Shown piece after piece: positions 26,576-35,027 of a stretch of 64,000 nucleotides of DNA (its first letter is position 1; each line of letters opens with the position of its first letter). The notes beneath the pieces are model-generated. The model did no database searches, was not told the origin of the DNA, and saw only the letters and a list, made by a program, of their open reading frames with translations. Origin of the DNA: Mucilaginibacter tolerans (GTDB lineage Bacteria; Bacteroidota; Bacteroidia; Sphingobacteriales; Sphingobacteriaceae); the NCBI RefSeq assembly GCF_030519375.1, contig NZ_JAUMKB010000012.1:62001-126000 (forward strand), read 5' to 3'. Position numbers and translations under genes: made by a program.

Positions 26576-27820
26576 TTACACCCCTCTAAACACTACCGTC
26601 GCATTATGCCCGCCAAAGCCAAAGGTATTGCTCATGGCCACCTTTACTTTGTGGTTTATGGATTCCTTTAACACGATTTTCAGATCTGAAGGAATTTCGG
26701 GATCAAGTGTTTCGGTGTTGATGGTCGGCGGAATGATGCTGTTTTGAATTGACAATATTGAAATAATAGCCTCAACCGCACCGGCAGCGCCAAGTAAGTG
26801 GCCCGTCATTGATTTGGTAGCGCTGATCTTCATATTCAATTCTGCGCTGCTACCTAAAGCTGAAATTGCTTTGGTCTCTGAAAGATCACCAACATGGGTT
26901 GAAGTTGCATGCATATTCATATAGTCAACGTCGGCTACATTTATACCTGATTCCTTCAAGGCCTTCTGCATGGCACGCGTTGCGCCAATGCCCTCAGGAT
27001 GTGTGGCGGTCATGTGGTAAGCATCTGCCGTCATGGCCGCGCCTGTTATTTCAGCGTAGATTTTTGCGCCACGTTTCACGGCGTGTTCGTATTCTTCCAA
27101 TATCAAAGCACCCGCTCCTTCCGCCATCACAAAACCGTCACGATTCACATCAAAAGGGCGTGAGGCACCCTGCGGGTCGTCATTCCGTGCCGACATAGCC
27201 TTCATCGAGCTGAATCCGCCAAATGATGCCGGAGTGATCGGCGCTTCCGAACCGCCACTTACTATAATTTTTGCGTGCCCTAAACGGATATGATTAAATG
27301 CCTCCATGATGGCCGTGTTGGAAGTGGCGCAAGCCGATATAGGTGTGTAGTTAACGCCCATAAACCCATTACGGATCGAGATCATGCCGGATGCCATATT
27401 GGTCAGGAACTTTGGCACAAAGAATGGGCTAAACCTCGGATGTCCATCGCCCAAAGCATATTCGGTTACCTGCTGCTCGAACGTCTCCATACCACCCTGA
27501 CCGGTGCCCCATATCACGCCAACATCGAATGGGTCCATTGTGCTCAGGTCGAAACCCGAATCTTTTATAGCTTCATCAGTAGCGATCAACGCATACTGGG
27601 TAAAGGGATCTGTTCGTTTTATTTCGGCACGATCGAGGTGAATGGCAACATTAAAATCTTTCAGCTCGCAGGCAAATTGTGTCCTGAACAATGACGGATC
27701 AAATTTGGTGATCCTGGCAGCACCGCTTTTACCATCCACAATATTTTGCCAGAACGCCTTTACGTTAAGACCAAGCGGCGTTAACGCCCCTAACCCTGTT
27801 ATCACTACCCTATTCAACAT
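26576..27820 (-). CDS. fabF: Beta-ketoacyl-ACP synthase II (FabF-type)
   Basis: A 414-residue thiolase-fold condensing enzyme from the ATG at 27820. Longer starts add a 30-residue tail not found in the family. The catalytic set is intact: Cys164 in PISACATSNTA, His304 in MNMHATSTHVGD and His341 in SMTGHLLGAAGA, with the usual N-terminus RVVITGLGALTPLG. It extends acyl chains on acyl carrier protein in type II fatty acid synthesis. No acpP or rnc gene is adjacent, so it may be a second copy serving a specialised lipid or aryl polyene pathway rather than the housekeeping enzyme. A perfect palindrome lies 27 bp upstream. Confidence 0.9.
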   Translation of the reverse strand: MLNRVVITGLGALTPLGLNVKAFWQNIVDGKSGAARITKFDPSLFRTQFACELKDFNVAIHLDRAEIKRTDPFTQYALIATDEAIKDSGFDLSTMDPFDVGVIWGTGQGGMETFEQQVTEYALGDGHPRFSPFFVPKFLTNMASGMISIRNGFMGVNYTPISACATSNTAIMEAFNHIRLGHAKIIVSGGSEAPITPASFGGFSSMKAMSARNDDPQGASRPFDVNRDGFVMAEGAGALILEEYEHAVKRGAKIYAEITGAAMTADAYHMTATHPEGIGATRAMQKALKESGINVADVDYMNMHATSTHVGDLSETKAISALGSSAELNMKISATKSMTGHLLGAAGAVEAIISILSIQNSIIPPTINTETLDPEIPSDLKIVLKESINHKVKVAMSNTFGFGGHNATVVFRGV

Positions 27821-27847
27821 AGCTTTTAAAATTCGTGCAAATATATG

Positions 27848-27861
27848 ATACCGATCGGTAT
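27848..27861. promoter_or_regulatory. Perfect 14-bp palindrome upstream of fabF
   Basis: ATACCGATCGGTAT reads the same on both strands and lies 27 bp before the fabF start codon. Its size and position fit a TetR-type dimer operator. No TetR gene is nearby, so the regulator would be elsewhere. Confidence 0.45.
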
Positions 27862-27976
27862 TTTGTGCAATCGATATGTCAATACTATTATAAGCCGGCA
27901 AAGGTAACAAAATAAAAAAACCATTATTCTTAATTATCTCACCCTTAATTGAGCTTGGTCGTATTCAAATTCTCCA

Positions 27977-27992
27977 CCAAATTGCAATTTGG
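27977..27992. promoter_or_regulatory. Perfect 16-bp palindrome in the fabF/sensor intergenic region
   Basis: CCAAATTGCAATTTGG lies in the 361-bp gap between the divergent fabF gene and the HAMP-PAS gene. It could be an operator or a short RNA hairpin. The rest of the gap holds the palindrome near fabF, a candidate promoter for the sensor gene, and no gene. Confidence 0.35.
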
Positions 27993-28038
27993 AGGCAATA
28001 AAAAGTAAAATCGGCTTTCAGGATCAAACAGAGTTGGA

Positions 28039-28065
28039 TTGACGGAAAATATTTTAGTATCTTTA
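28039..28065 (+). promoter_or_regulatory. Candidate promoter for the HAMP-PAS gene
   Basis: TTG at 28039-28041 and TATCTTTA at 28058-28065, 16 nt apart, resemble the -33/-7 pattern. The leader would be about 110 nt long. Confidence 0.3.
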
Positions 28066-28181
28066 TAACAACAAGATATATACGCCGTTAGCTTTATATA
28101 TCCGCATACCAATTATAGCTATCTTCCCCTAACTGATTTTTCTTCCTGGCACATTAGTATTAACCATTTAAACGAACGGTT

Positions 28182-29252
28182 ATGAAACTAAAACATAAGA
28201 TACGCGTTGGCTTCGGCTTGATTTTTATCACTAACCTTTTAGCAGGATCGTTGTCGATATTTTATATTAACGAACTGTCTGAAGGTGCTAAGGTTGTTCT
28301 CAAGAATAACTATGAAACGTTAACTTTTGCCCGTGAAATGAGAACGGTGCTTGATGACAACACTATCCCGCTCAGTGATGCCGCCAAGACTGCCTTCGAT
28401 AAACCGCTTGTAAAACAGGAACATAACATAACTGAAAAAGGCGAAGATGCTGTTACCGCTTCTTTACGGAAAGATTTCAACCAATTACAAAGCGCTGGTG
28501 CAAACTCATCACAACAGCAAGCCGCCCTACATGCGATCCGTGTTGACTTGCGCACTATAGAACAATTGAATATGCAGGCCATAGTTCAAAAACATACCAA
28601 AGCGCAAGACTCTGTAAATAAGGCCACTATTATCCTGGGACTAATTGGTTGTTTAACCTTCCTGGCATTGTTTAGCTTTAGTGTGAATATCAGCGGCTTT
28701 ATCTCTGATCCTTTGATTGCTCTTTCTGATGGTTTGGATGAGGTTGGCCGGAAAAATTTCGACTACCGGCTTCACTTTACCAAGAGTGACGAGTTTGCTG
28801 CTGTGTCAGATGCCTTTAATGAGATGGGCGCGAACCTCAAAAAGCATGATCACGAGAGCATCAGCGAGGTATTTGCGCAAAAACAACGTGTAGAAGCGAT
28901 CATTGAACAAATGCGCGATGCTGTGATTATTTTGAATGAAAAACGCGAAATACTACACATCAATACGGAGGCCCAAAATCTGCTTGACCTGCACGAGCAC
29001 AGAATGTGCGGTAAACCTGCCCAGCAGTTCGCTGCAAATAATAAACTGTTCCAAACCATTCTGGATACAGAGGATGATCTCAGTTCATTAAAAATAAAAC
29101 TCGATGGCAAGGAGTCTATATTTCAGTTGGAAAATGTCAGGCTTTATATTCCGAATATTGCCAGTATCAGGCCCGATGAAGTAAATATTGCCCGTGTACC
29201 TGTCGGGAGAATATACGTTTTACGTAATCTGACAGAGATCCATGCTATTTAG
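28182..29252 (+). CDS. HAMP-PAS sensor protein without kinase domain
   Basis: A 356-residue membrane sensor. A first membrane helix (residues 10-29) and a second (about 150-172) enclose a helical periplasmic region. A HAMP domain follows (about 172-225, DPLIALSDGLDEVGRKNFDYRL), then a PAS domain (about 235-350, IIEQMRDAVIILNEKREILHINTEAQNLL). The protein ends in V-L-R-N-L-T-E-I-H-A-I, the point where homologous sensor kinases continue into the phospho-accepting helix. No kinase remnant is visible downstream. Either the kinase part was lost or the protein works as an adaptor. The family resemblance is strong; the role is unknown. Confidence 0.82.
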   Translation: MKLKHKIRVGFGLIFITNLLAGSLSIFYINELSEGAKVVLKNNYETLTFAREMRTVLDDNTIPLSDAAKTAFDKPLVKQEHNITEKGEDAVTASLRKDFNQLQSAGANSSQQQAALHAIRVDLRTIEQLNMQAIVQKHTKAQDSVNKATIILGLIGCLTFLALFSFSVNISGFISDPLIALSDGLDEVGRKNFDYRLHFTKSDEFAAVSDAFNEMGANLKKHDHESISEVFAQKQRVEAIIEQMRDAVIILNEKREILHINTEAQNLLDLHEHRMCGKPAQQFAANNKLFQTILDTEDDLSSLKIKLDGKESIFQLENVRLYIPNIASIRPDEVNIARVPVGRIYVLRNLTEIHAI

Positions 29253-29414
29253 TGATTCGTTAATCAGTTAACCGATGATCTGGAATTTCCTGATTAACTA
29301 GTTAACCAATCACCTGTTAATCTAACTGTCGTTTTCCCCCACCACAAATGTCGTTTACGACACTCACGCTGGTTTTCCCCTGCCTGTAACTTTGTTGTAT
29401 AAATGATAAATATC

Positions 29415-29690
29415 ATGAAAACATTAAATAAAGAATTTACAGCAACACTTCTGAAAAGCCCGAATAAAGGAGGGTGGACCTTTGTAATCTGGCCCGAATC
29501 GGTTGAATATTTTAAAACAAGGGGGCTGGTTAAAGTAAAGGCCATGGTTGATGGACATCCATTTAATAGTTCATTTATGGCCCTGGGCGATGGCACACAC
29601 AAACTGCCTATAAAGGCTGAGCTAAGAGGACTCATTAAAAAGGAAGCAGGAGAAACAGTGACCGTGAATTTATTGGAGCGGACAAATTAA
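29415..29690 (+). CDS. DUF1905 domain protein
   Basis: A 91-residue soluble protein from the ATG at 29415 (another ATG lies at 29403). The layout matches DUF1905: E-F-T-A-T-L-L-K at the start, G-G-W-T-F-V-I-W-P near residue 20, [11 protein letters not shown], then [10 protein letters not shown] and the closing G-x-x-V-T-V-N-L. The family is a small beta barrel often found fused or next to YdeI-like (OmdA) domains. Function is unknown. Confidence 0.82.
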   Translation: MKTLNKEFTATLLKSPNKGGWTFVIWPESVEYFKTRGLVKVKAMVDGHPFNSSFMALGDGTHKLPIKAELRGLIKKEAGETVTVNLLERTN

Positions 29691-29750
29691 TGCCAGAATC
29701 CCAATAAAGTTGATGGTAAAATTACAGAAGCTTGATGTTAATAGCCCGGT

Positions 29751-29776
29751 TTTGCAATATATTTGATTTTTGCAAA
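29751..29776 (+). promoter_or_regulatory. Putative operator for the AraC-type regulator (autoregulation)
   Basis: Two TTTGCAA elements at 29751-29757 and 29769-29775, 18 bp apart, directly before the AraC start at 29786. The 15-nt string TTTGATTTTTGCAAA (29762-29776) is repeated exactly at 30701-30715, before the SDR gene. Confidence 0.5.
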
Positions 29777-29785
29777 TCAAAGGCT

Positions 29786-30691
29786 ATGACGATAACGACA
29801 ATCGAAGATTTCTACCGGCAAACTTCTTCCGTTATTCCTGAGGGCATTAACAAGGAGATCGGGCACTTCAATGTATCCCGGATTGACGATATGATAGCCC
29901 ATACTAAAAAGAAGGGCGTTATGCCATACAACCGCCGTACCTATTACAAAATCAGCATGATACGCGGTCGCAACAGGGCGGAGTACGCCGATAAGGTGGT
30001 CGATATTGAAAAGAATGCCCTGCTGTTTGCCACACCTAAAATTCCATACAATTATGTCCCTCTGGACGATAACCAGTCTGGCTTGTTCTGCATTTTTACA
30101 CCCGAGTTCCTGGTTCAAACCAAAAGCGGAATAGTGCTTGATGATCTGCCCATTTACCAGCCCGGCGGCTATCCTATTTTTAAGGTTTCGGATGCGCAGG
30201 CGGAGGAAATATCTGCTATCCTGGTCAAAATGCATAATGAGTTATCTTCCGATTATGCCTATAAATATGATTTGATACGTAATTATGTGCTGGAGCTGAT
30301 CCACTACGGACAGAAACTGCAACCCGCTACTTCGCTATATCCTGCGCATAATGCCTCGGCGCGCGTTTCGTCCTTATTTGTGGAATTACTTGAACGGCAG
30401 TTCCCGATCGAATCACCTAATCAGCGATTGAGCCTTCGCACAGCAAAAGATTATGCCGATCGTCTTGCCGTACACGTTAACCATCTGAATAAAGTATTAA
30501 AAGAGAATACCGGAAAAACCACTACCGATTTCATCAGTAGCCGCGTTATCCAGGAAGCTAAGATTTTACTCAAACAAACCAACTGGAATATCTCGGAGAT
30601 CGCCTACAGTTTGGGTTTCGAACAGGTGGCACATTTCTCCAACTTTTTCAGAAAACAAACCTCACTGGCTCCCCTAACCTTTCGTGCTTAA
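29786..30691 (+). CDS. AraC family transcriptional regulator
   Basis: A 301-residue regulator from the ATG at 29786; a longer frame to 29732 would run through the putative operator. The N-terminal half (about 1-180) is a cupin-like sensing domain (YKISMIRGRNRAEYADKVVDIEKNALLFATP). The C-terminal 100 residues hold two helix-turn-helix units: RTAKDYADRLAVHVNHLNKVLKENTG and WNISEIAYSLGFEQVAHFSNFFRKQT. The paired TTTGCAA elements before this gene and before the downstream SDR gene suggest it controls both. The inducer is unknown. Confidence 0.9.
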   Translation: MTITTIEDFYRQTSSVIPEGINKEIGHFNVSRIDDMIAHTKKKGVMPYNRRTYYKISMIRGRNRAEYADKVVDIEKNALLFATPKIPYNYVPLDDNQSGLFCIFTPEFLVQTKSGIVLDDLPIYQPGGYPIFKVSDAQAEEISAILVKMHNELSSDYAYKYDLIRNYVLELIHYGQKLQPATSLYPAHNASARVSSLFVELLERQFPIESPNQRLSLRTAKDYADRLAVHVNHLNKVLKENTGKTTTDFISSRVIQEAKILLKQTNWNISEIAYSLGFEQVAHFSNFFRKQTSLAPLTFRA

Positions 30692-30700
30692 CAATTGATA

Positions 30701-30765
30701 TTTGATTTTTGCAAACATTAGATTGAAGTTTGCAAACACCCACTAACCATTCCGGGCTAATTTTG
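30701..30765 (+). promoter_or_regulatory. Putative AraC operator and promoter for the SDR gene
   Basis: Two TTTGCAAAC elements at 30708-30716 and 30729-30737 are direct repeats exactly 21 bp apart, followed by a -7-like TAATTTTG at 30758-30765. The nearer site lies about 20 bp before the -7 box, where an activator of the AraC family would contact polymerase. TTTGATTTTTGCAAA at 30701-30715 is identical to 29762-29776. Confidence 0.55.
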
Positions 30766-30792
30766 TTCTATCGAAATAATCAGAAAAATTAG

Positions 30793-31557
30793 ATGGCAAC
30801 AAATAACAAAATAGCCCTGGTAACCGGCGGCAGCCGCGGACTGGGCAAAAACATGGCGCTTAAATTAGCCGAAAAAGGCATCAACGTAATCCTTACATAT
30901 AACAGCAAAAAAGAGGAAGCGGATGCAGTAGTGTCCGAAATTGAAAAGGCAGGGTTAAAAGCTGCAGCATTGCAACTAAATGCAGGTGATGTAAAAAGCT
31001 TCGATAAATTCTTTAGTCAGTTGAAAACTGTGCTGAAAGACATTTTTAATACAGATCATTTCGACTTCCTGATTAACAACGCAGGCTTTGGTTCATACAA
31101 CCCATTTCCAGAAACTACCGAAGATCAGTTCGACCAGCTGCTGAATGTACACTTTAAAGGCGTATTCTTCCTGACTCAAAAAGCACTGCCTATTATTAAT
31201 GACGGCGGCCGTATTATTAATATCTCATCGGGCCTGGCACGTTTCGCCTATCCAAACTATTCAGCTTATGCTTCAATGAAAGGTGCCGTCGAAGTTTTGA
31301 GCCGTTATATGGCTAAGGAGTTAGGTACACGCGGCATAGCGGTGAATGTAGTGGCTCCCGGCGCTATTGCCACCGATTTTGGCGGTGGCCACGTCAGAGA
31401 TAATGAAAATGTGAACAAGATGGTCGCTGACGCAACTGCATTGGGCCGAGCAGGAGTGCCCGATGATATCGGTGGGGTAGTCGCATTTTTATGTACCGAA
31501 GAGGGCCGCTGGATCAATGCCCAGCGCATTGAAGTGTCTGGTGGGCAGAATATATAA
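30793..31557 (+). CDS. SDR family oxidoreductase
   Basis: A 254-residue short-chain dehydrogenase/reductase. The cofactor motif is VTGGSRGLGKN (residues 9-19), followed by FLINNAGFG near residue 93, the catalytic serine in RIINISSG near residue 141, and Y-A-S-M-K near residue 157. The C-terminus IEVSGGQNI is typical of classical SDRs of the FabG-like group. It reduces or oxidises a small carbonyl or alcohol with NAD(P)H. Its expression is probably under the AraC regulator upstream, judging from the repeated operator-like elements. Confidence 0.92.
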   Translation: MATNNKIALVTGGSRGLGKNMALKLAEKGINVILTYNSKKEEADAVVSEIEKAGLKAAALQLNAGDVKSFDKFFSQLKTVLKDIFNTDHFDFLINNAGFGSYNPFPETTEDQFDQLLNVHFKGVFFLTQKALPIINDGGRIINISSGLARFAYPNYSAYASMKGAVEVLSRYMAKELGTRGIAVNVVAPGAIATDFGGGHVRDNENVNKMVADATALGRAGVPDDIGGVVAFLCTEEGRWINAQRIEVSGGQNI

Positions 31558-31575
31558 TTATTACTGTTATTAGAC

Positions 31576-31658
31576 GGGTGTCACCCTGAGCCTGTCGAAG
31601 AGCGGTGCGGTAAGGCCCCTTACCCACCATGCTTCGCCAGGCCAAGCATGGCACCCTA
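31576..31658. repeat. Type A palindromic (REP-like) repeat, copy 3
   Basis: Begins GGTGTCACCCTGAGCCTGTC and ends GCATGGCACCCT, with the inner CATGCTTCGCC / GGCCAAGCATG hairpin. It follows the SDR stop and may help end its transcript. Confidence 0.72.
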
Positions 31659-31711
31659 TTTATTTGTAACATTTCCTCCTCCTGTTCATCTATAAATTAA
31701 GGAGAGGAACA

Positions 31712-32401
31712 ATGAGCAACGGCAGCAACAAATCGGAGCGCTGGCTATGGGGAATCACGAGTTTCCTGGTGCTGATAGGCATTGCTATTGTTGTACGCCG
31801 CTTTATATTTCTCAGCCACATGAACAGGTCGGGAAGCAATATCCCGACCAAATCAGCTGTACCGGATGAGGGGTTCGCGGCACACCCGCAGTTAACACTT
31901 ATCCATATCACTGCGGGTTTGGTGTTTGTGCTTTTGGCCCCATTGCAATTCATCCAACAGATAAGAAACAACTATCGCAAAACGCATCGTAGTATCGGCT
32001 ATGTCGCTCTCGTTTCCGGTTTGATAATCGGCGTCACTGCCTTGATCATGGGCGCTGTAATGGCCATCGGCGGCATGACCGAAACACTGGCAGTAACCAC
32101 GTTCGGCGTATTATTTCTTTTTTCGCTGTTGCGTGCTTACCTGTATATCCTAAAAAAGGACTTTGACCAGCACCGCGAATGGATGATTCGCGTATTCGCT
32201 ATTGCCCTGGCAGTATCCACAACCCGACCTGTTATGGGCGTATTTTTTGCAACAAACAGGCTGACTGGCTTAACTGTTCAGCAATTCTTTGGGATAGCTT
32301 TCTGGTTCGCTTTTATCATTCATATCAGCTTTGCCGAATATTGGATAAGAAAAACCAGGAAAAAACACCATGCGGATATCCCGACAATGCCGATGGTTTA
32401 A
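31712..32401 (+). CDS. DUF2306 membrane protein 1
   Basis: A 229-residue membrane protein with about six hydrophobic segments (near residues 12-32, 66-84, 97-120, 126-146, 163-180, 195-212). DUF2306 markers: K-T-H-R-S-I-G-Y near residue 90 and F-D-Q-H-R-E-W-M-I-R near residue 150, with histidines that could bind haem or metal. An unusually clear Shine-Dalgarno sequence (GGAGAGG at 31701-31707) precedes the ATG, uncommon in this group. A paralog lies at 54597-55241. Function unknown. Confidence 0.83.
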   Translation: MSNGSNKSERWLWGITSFLVLIGIAIVVRRFIFLSHMNRSGSNIPTKSAVPDEGFAAHPQLTLIHITAGLVFVLLAPLQFIQQIRNNYRKTHRSIGYVALVSGLIIGVTALIMGAVMAIGGMTETLAVTTFGVLFLFSLLRAYLYILKKDFDQHREWMIRVFAIALAVSTTRPVMGVFFATNRLTGLTVQQFFGIAFWFAFIIHISFAEYWIRKTRKKHHADIPTMPMV

Positions 32402-32506
32402 TTTACTGAATAAACTCCGCCAAATGAAGCGGAAAATAGTTCACTCGGACCTAGAACCTCTATATTTATCTTGAGAACAAAACCAACCAAACCATGTTTA
32501 CCAACT

Positions 32507-33007
32507 ATGGAAAATCAAAAACCGCCCCCTATGACAGTAGGCCCGCCAGAAGGACAAAACATATCCATGGTAGGTGATACTTACCGTATCCTGGCTACAG
32601 GGGAACAAACGGGCAACGCCTTTGCTACCATCGATATGCTGATACCACCGGGCGGCGGCCCCGGTCCGCATGCCCATCCTGATTTTGAGGAAACTTTTTA
32701 TGTTGTAGATGGGGAGATAGAGGTCAAATCCGAGACGGGCACTTACATCGCTAAAAAAGGGTCGTATGTAGTTGTGCCGAAGGGGGGAGTGGTGCATTGT
32801 TTTAAAAACAAAACGGATCAGGTTGCTCATTTACTCTGCACGGTTGTTCCATCGGGGCTGGAAGAAATGTTCCTGGAAATAGGTCACCCTGTTGCTGCAG
32901 GTGAATTCCTTCCACCACCGCCAATGGATCCTGAAGCAATAAAAAAACTAATCCCTATCCTTGAGAAATACGGCCAGCAGGTTTTCACTCCGGATTATCT
33001 GGATTAA
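32507..33007 (+). CDS. Cupin domain protein
   Basis: A 166-residue cupin from the ATG at 32507; the longer frame would need a TTG at 32471. The canonical motif G-P-G-P-H-A-H-P-D-F-E-E-T-F-Y-V-V-D-G-E occurs near residue 55, with two histidines and a glutamate as metal ligands. Motif 2 follows in SYVVVPKGGVVHCFKNK. The proline-rich end (EFLPPPPMDPEAIKKL) is seen in cupins annotated as quercetin dioxygenase-like. It lies 48 nt before a quinone oxidoreductase and may share its transcript. Confidence 0.87.
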   Translation: MENQKPPPMTVGPPEGQNISMVGDTYRILATGEQTGNAFATIDMLIPPGGGPGPHAHPDFEETFYVVDGEIEVKSETGTYIAKKGSYVVVPKGGVVHCFKNKTDQVAHLLCTVVPSGLEEMFLEIGHPVAAGEFLPPPPMDPEAIKKLIPILEKYGQQVFTPDYLD

Positions 33008-33055
33008 AGAAATAATCATCACAAACCTTTATTTCAACATCTTAACTATATAAAC

Positions 33056-33976
33056 ATGAAAGCAATGCAATTCACCGTCTTCGGAGATTCCGGGGTGATA
33101 CAATTAAACCAGGTTGATCAGCCACAGCCTAAAGAGAATGAAGTTTTAATTAAGATAGCGGCTACCACAGTCAACCCTATAGACATGAAGGTACGCTCCG
33201 GATTCATGCAAAAAATAATGCCGGTGAATTTACCTTATATCCCCGGGTCAGACGTTAGCGGCACGGTAGCGGCTGTTGGAAGCGGGGTTTCCCGTTTAAA
33301 AGTCGGGGATAAAGTATTCGCCAGTACATTTGGCGGCACTTACGCGGAGTACGTAGCGCTTAAAGAGGATCAAACAGCGCTGATTCCCAATAATATAGGC
33401 TTTGATGAAGCCGCATCCCTGGCGGTTCCGCTGGCTACCTCCTACTCATTTTTAATAGAGGGCGGTGGGCTAAAGCCGGGGCAACGTGTATTGATACATG
33501 GCGCATCCGGCGGTGTGGGGAGCATTATGGTACAGATGGCGAAAGCGCTAGGCGCATATGTAATCGGGACAGCATCAGGTGATGGGCTTGCACTGGCAAA
33601 GTCCCTGGGTGCAGACGAAGTAATTGATTATAAAACACAGGATTTTACCAAACTGGTAAAAGATGTTGATTTGGTGATTGACCTGGTAGGCGGTGAAACA
33701 CAAACCAAATCATTTGAGGTTGTGAAGGAGGGCGGCAGATTATTGAGCGCCGTTATGCCACCATCCGAAGAACTGGCGCAACAGCACCACATCACAGCCA
33801 AATTTATATCATCTACCCCATCTCATAAAAAACTCGGATTTGGCGCTAAGTTGGTTGAAGAAGGAAAAATCAAAACGCAGGTAGCCAAAATCGTGAAACT
33901 GGAAGATGCTGCACAGGCACAAGACCTTGTTTCTGCGGGTGGAGTGAATGGCAAGGTAGTGCTGGAGATTAATTAG
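33056..33976 (+). CDS. NADP-dependent quinone oxidoreductase-like (zinc-independent MDR)
   Basis: A 306-residue medium-chain reductase. The N-terminal GroES-like fold includes NPIDMKVRSGFMQ and YIPGSDVSGTV; the cofactor motif is IHGASGGVGSIMVQMAKALGA near residue 145. The zinc-binding cysteines of true alcohol dehydrogenases are absent, so it belongs with quinone oxidoreductases/enone reductases that use NADPH. It ends about 140 nt before a strong terminator shared with the converging PRC-barrel gene. Confidence 0.9.
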   Translation: MKAMQFTVFGDSGVIQLNQVDQPQPKENEVLIKIAATTVNPIDMKVRSGFMQKIMPVNLPYIPGSDVSGTVAAVGSGVSRLKVGDKVFASTFGGTYAEYVALKEDQTALIPNNIGFDEAASLAVPLATSYSFLIEGGGLKPGQRVLIHGASGGVGSIMVQMAKALGAYVIGTASGDGLALAKSLGADEVIDYKTQDFTKLVKDVDLVIDLVGGETQTKSFEVVKEGGRLLSAVMPPSEELAQQHHITAKFISSTPSHKKLGFGAKLVEEGKIKTQVAKIVKLEDAAQAQDLVSAGGVNGKVVLEIN

Positions 33977-34112
33977 CACAAAACCACGAATATAAGATTG
34001 TTAATCATGCTGCTACCACTCAACAAATTACAACATGCTGACTAGCAATAACAAACTGATGTTACACGCGTGCACCTCCCGTGAACGTAAACGCTGGCAA
34101 CAACTTAAAAAT

Positions 34113-34140
34113 AAAAAAGCGGGCGGTATAACCCGCTTTT
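34113..34140. terminator. Strong bidirectional terminator
   Basis: AAAAGCGGG at 34115-34123 pairs perfectly with CCCGCTTTT at 34132-34140 around an 8-nt loop. With A-rich sequence on the left and T-rich on the right, it can stop transcription from both the quinone oxidoreductase gene and the PRC-barrel gene. Confidence 0.85.
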
Positions 34141-34148
34141 GAATAGTT

Positions 34149-34700
34149 TTATTCATCGTCATAATTACGATTACGGTGACGATGATGATAAAAATTATCA
34201 TCATCAAAATGCCGGTGATGATAAAACTCGTCTCTTACATAATCATCCTTTTCCGGAGGTTCCAATATCCTGCGGATAGCTACTTCGATGTGACGCGAAA
34301 CGCGTCCTTTTTCATATAAGGGAAGCTCGTCCAGTTGCTCGGCTGTAACGGTGTGTAAATACACTACTTTTTCGTCCAGCGTCGGGTCGTACGAATTGTA
34401 GGCCGGATCGCGGGGTTCATGTTTATGACGGTCAGCCCGGGTATACAATTCGGCCATCCCTATTGGGATAAGCACACGCCTGTCGTCCTGAATACCAAGT
34501 TCGTTATCATCAAGATCGGCAATAAGATACCGTACCTTGCGCGAATAGGTATCAAAAAGCAAGTCCTTCACTTTTCCTACTCTTTTGCCACTGCGAGCCC
34601 TTATCTTCCAGCCTGTAATGTCCGGTTCCCCGTCGACGATCTCAAAATTGCTATCGTGGAGTTCCTCCATGTGATGATCTATTTTTTCTACAGTTGCCAT
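34149..34700 (-). CDS. PRC-barrel domain protein with His/Asp-rich tail
   Basis: A 183-residue soluble protein. A PRC-barrel domain lies at about residues 24-85 (DITGWKIRARSGKRVGKVKDLLFD, RKVRYLIADLD). The C-terminus is low-complexity and rich in histidine, aspartate and asparagine (residues about 158-183, containing FYHHRH twice), which could bind metal ions. PRC-barrel proteins in this group often respond to stress or take part in RNA metabolism. A 60-residue membrane protein is encoded 24 nt upstream on the same strand, so the two probably form an operon. Confidence 0.83.
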   Translation of the reverse strand: MATVEKIDHHMEELHDSNFEIVDGEPDITGWKIRARSGKRVGKVKDLLFDTYSRKVRYLIADLDDNELGIQDDRRVLIPIGMAELYTRADRHKHEPRDPAYNSYDPTLDEKVVYLHTVTAEQLDELPLYEKGRVSRHIEVAIRRILEPPEKDDYVRDEFYHHRHFDDDNFYHHRHRNRNYDDE

Positions 34701-34724
34701 AATTTTCTATTTGAGGGTTAATTC

Positions 34725-34907
34725 CTAAACAATATTTCCGATTGCTGCAAACGCCATAGATATGTATGGATGATTTTCTACCATCGGCTTGCCTCCGCTT
34801 TTATAAACATAAAAGTAGTAGTAGGCTGCAGCAATGATAATGATGAAGACAATGAGCCATACCCACCAGGTACTACGGCTCCGTGGTTTTACTTCTAAAT
34901 GTGCCAT
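34725..34907 (-). CDS. Small single-pass membrane protein
   Basis: A 60-residue protein with a basic N-terminus (EVKPRSRSTW) and one strong membrane helix (about 13-34, WVWLIVFIIIIAAAYYYFYVY). It has no cysteine box or enzymatic motif. It precedes the PRC-barrel gene by 24 nt and is probably co-expressed with it. Role unknown. Confidence 0.7.
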   Translation of the reverse strand: MAHLEVKPRSRSTWWVWLIVFIIIIAAAYYYFYVYKSGGKPMVENHPYISMAFAAIGNIV

Positions 34908-35027
34908 GTTTTTAATAGATAGGTATATATTATAAACAAGCGTTTTACAATAAGTTTTTATATTTTCTTAAAAAGAAAGGCACCATTCTTGTACAACTTA
35001 TATTCTAACCAAACCACCGATTTAGTT

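Noticed and set aside
27290-27694. 134-codon plus-strand frame
   Set aside because: Antisense to fabF, whose catalytic residues are intact.
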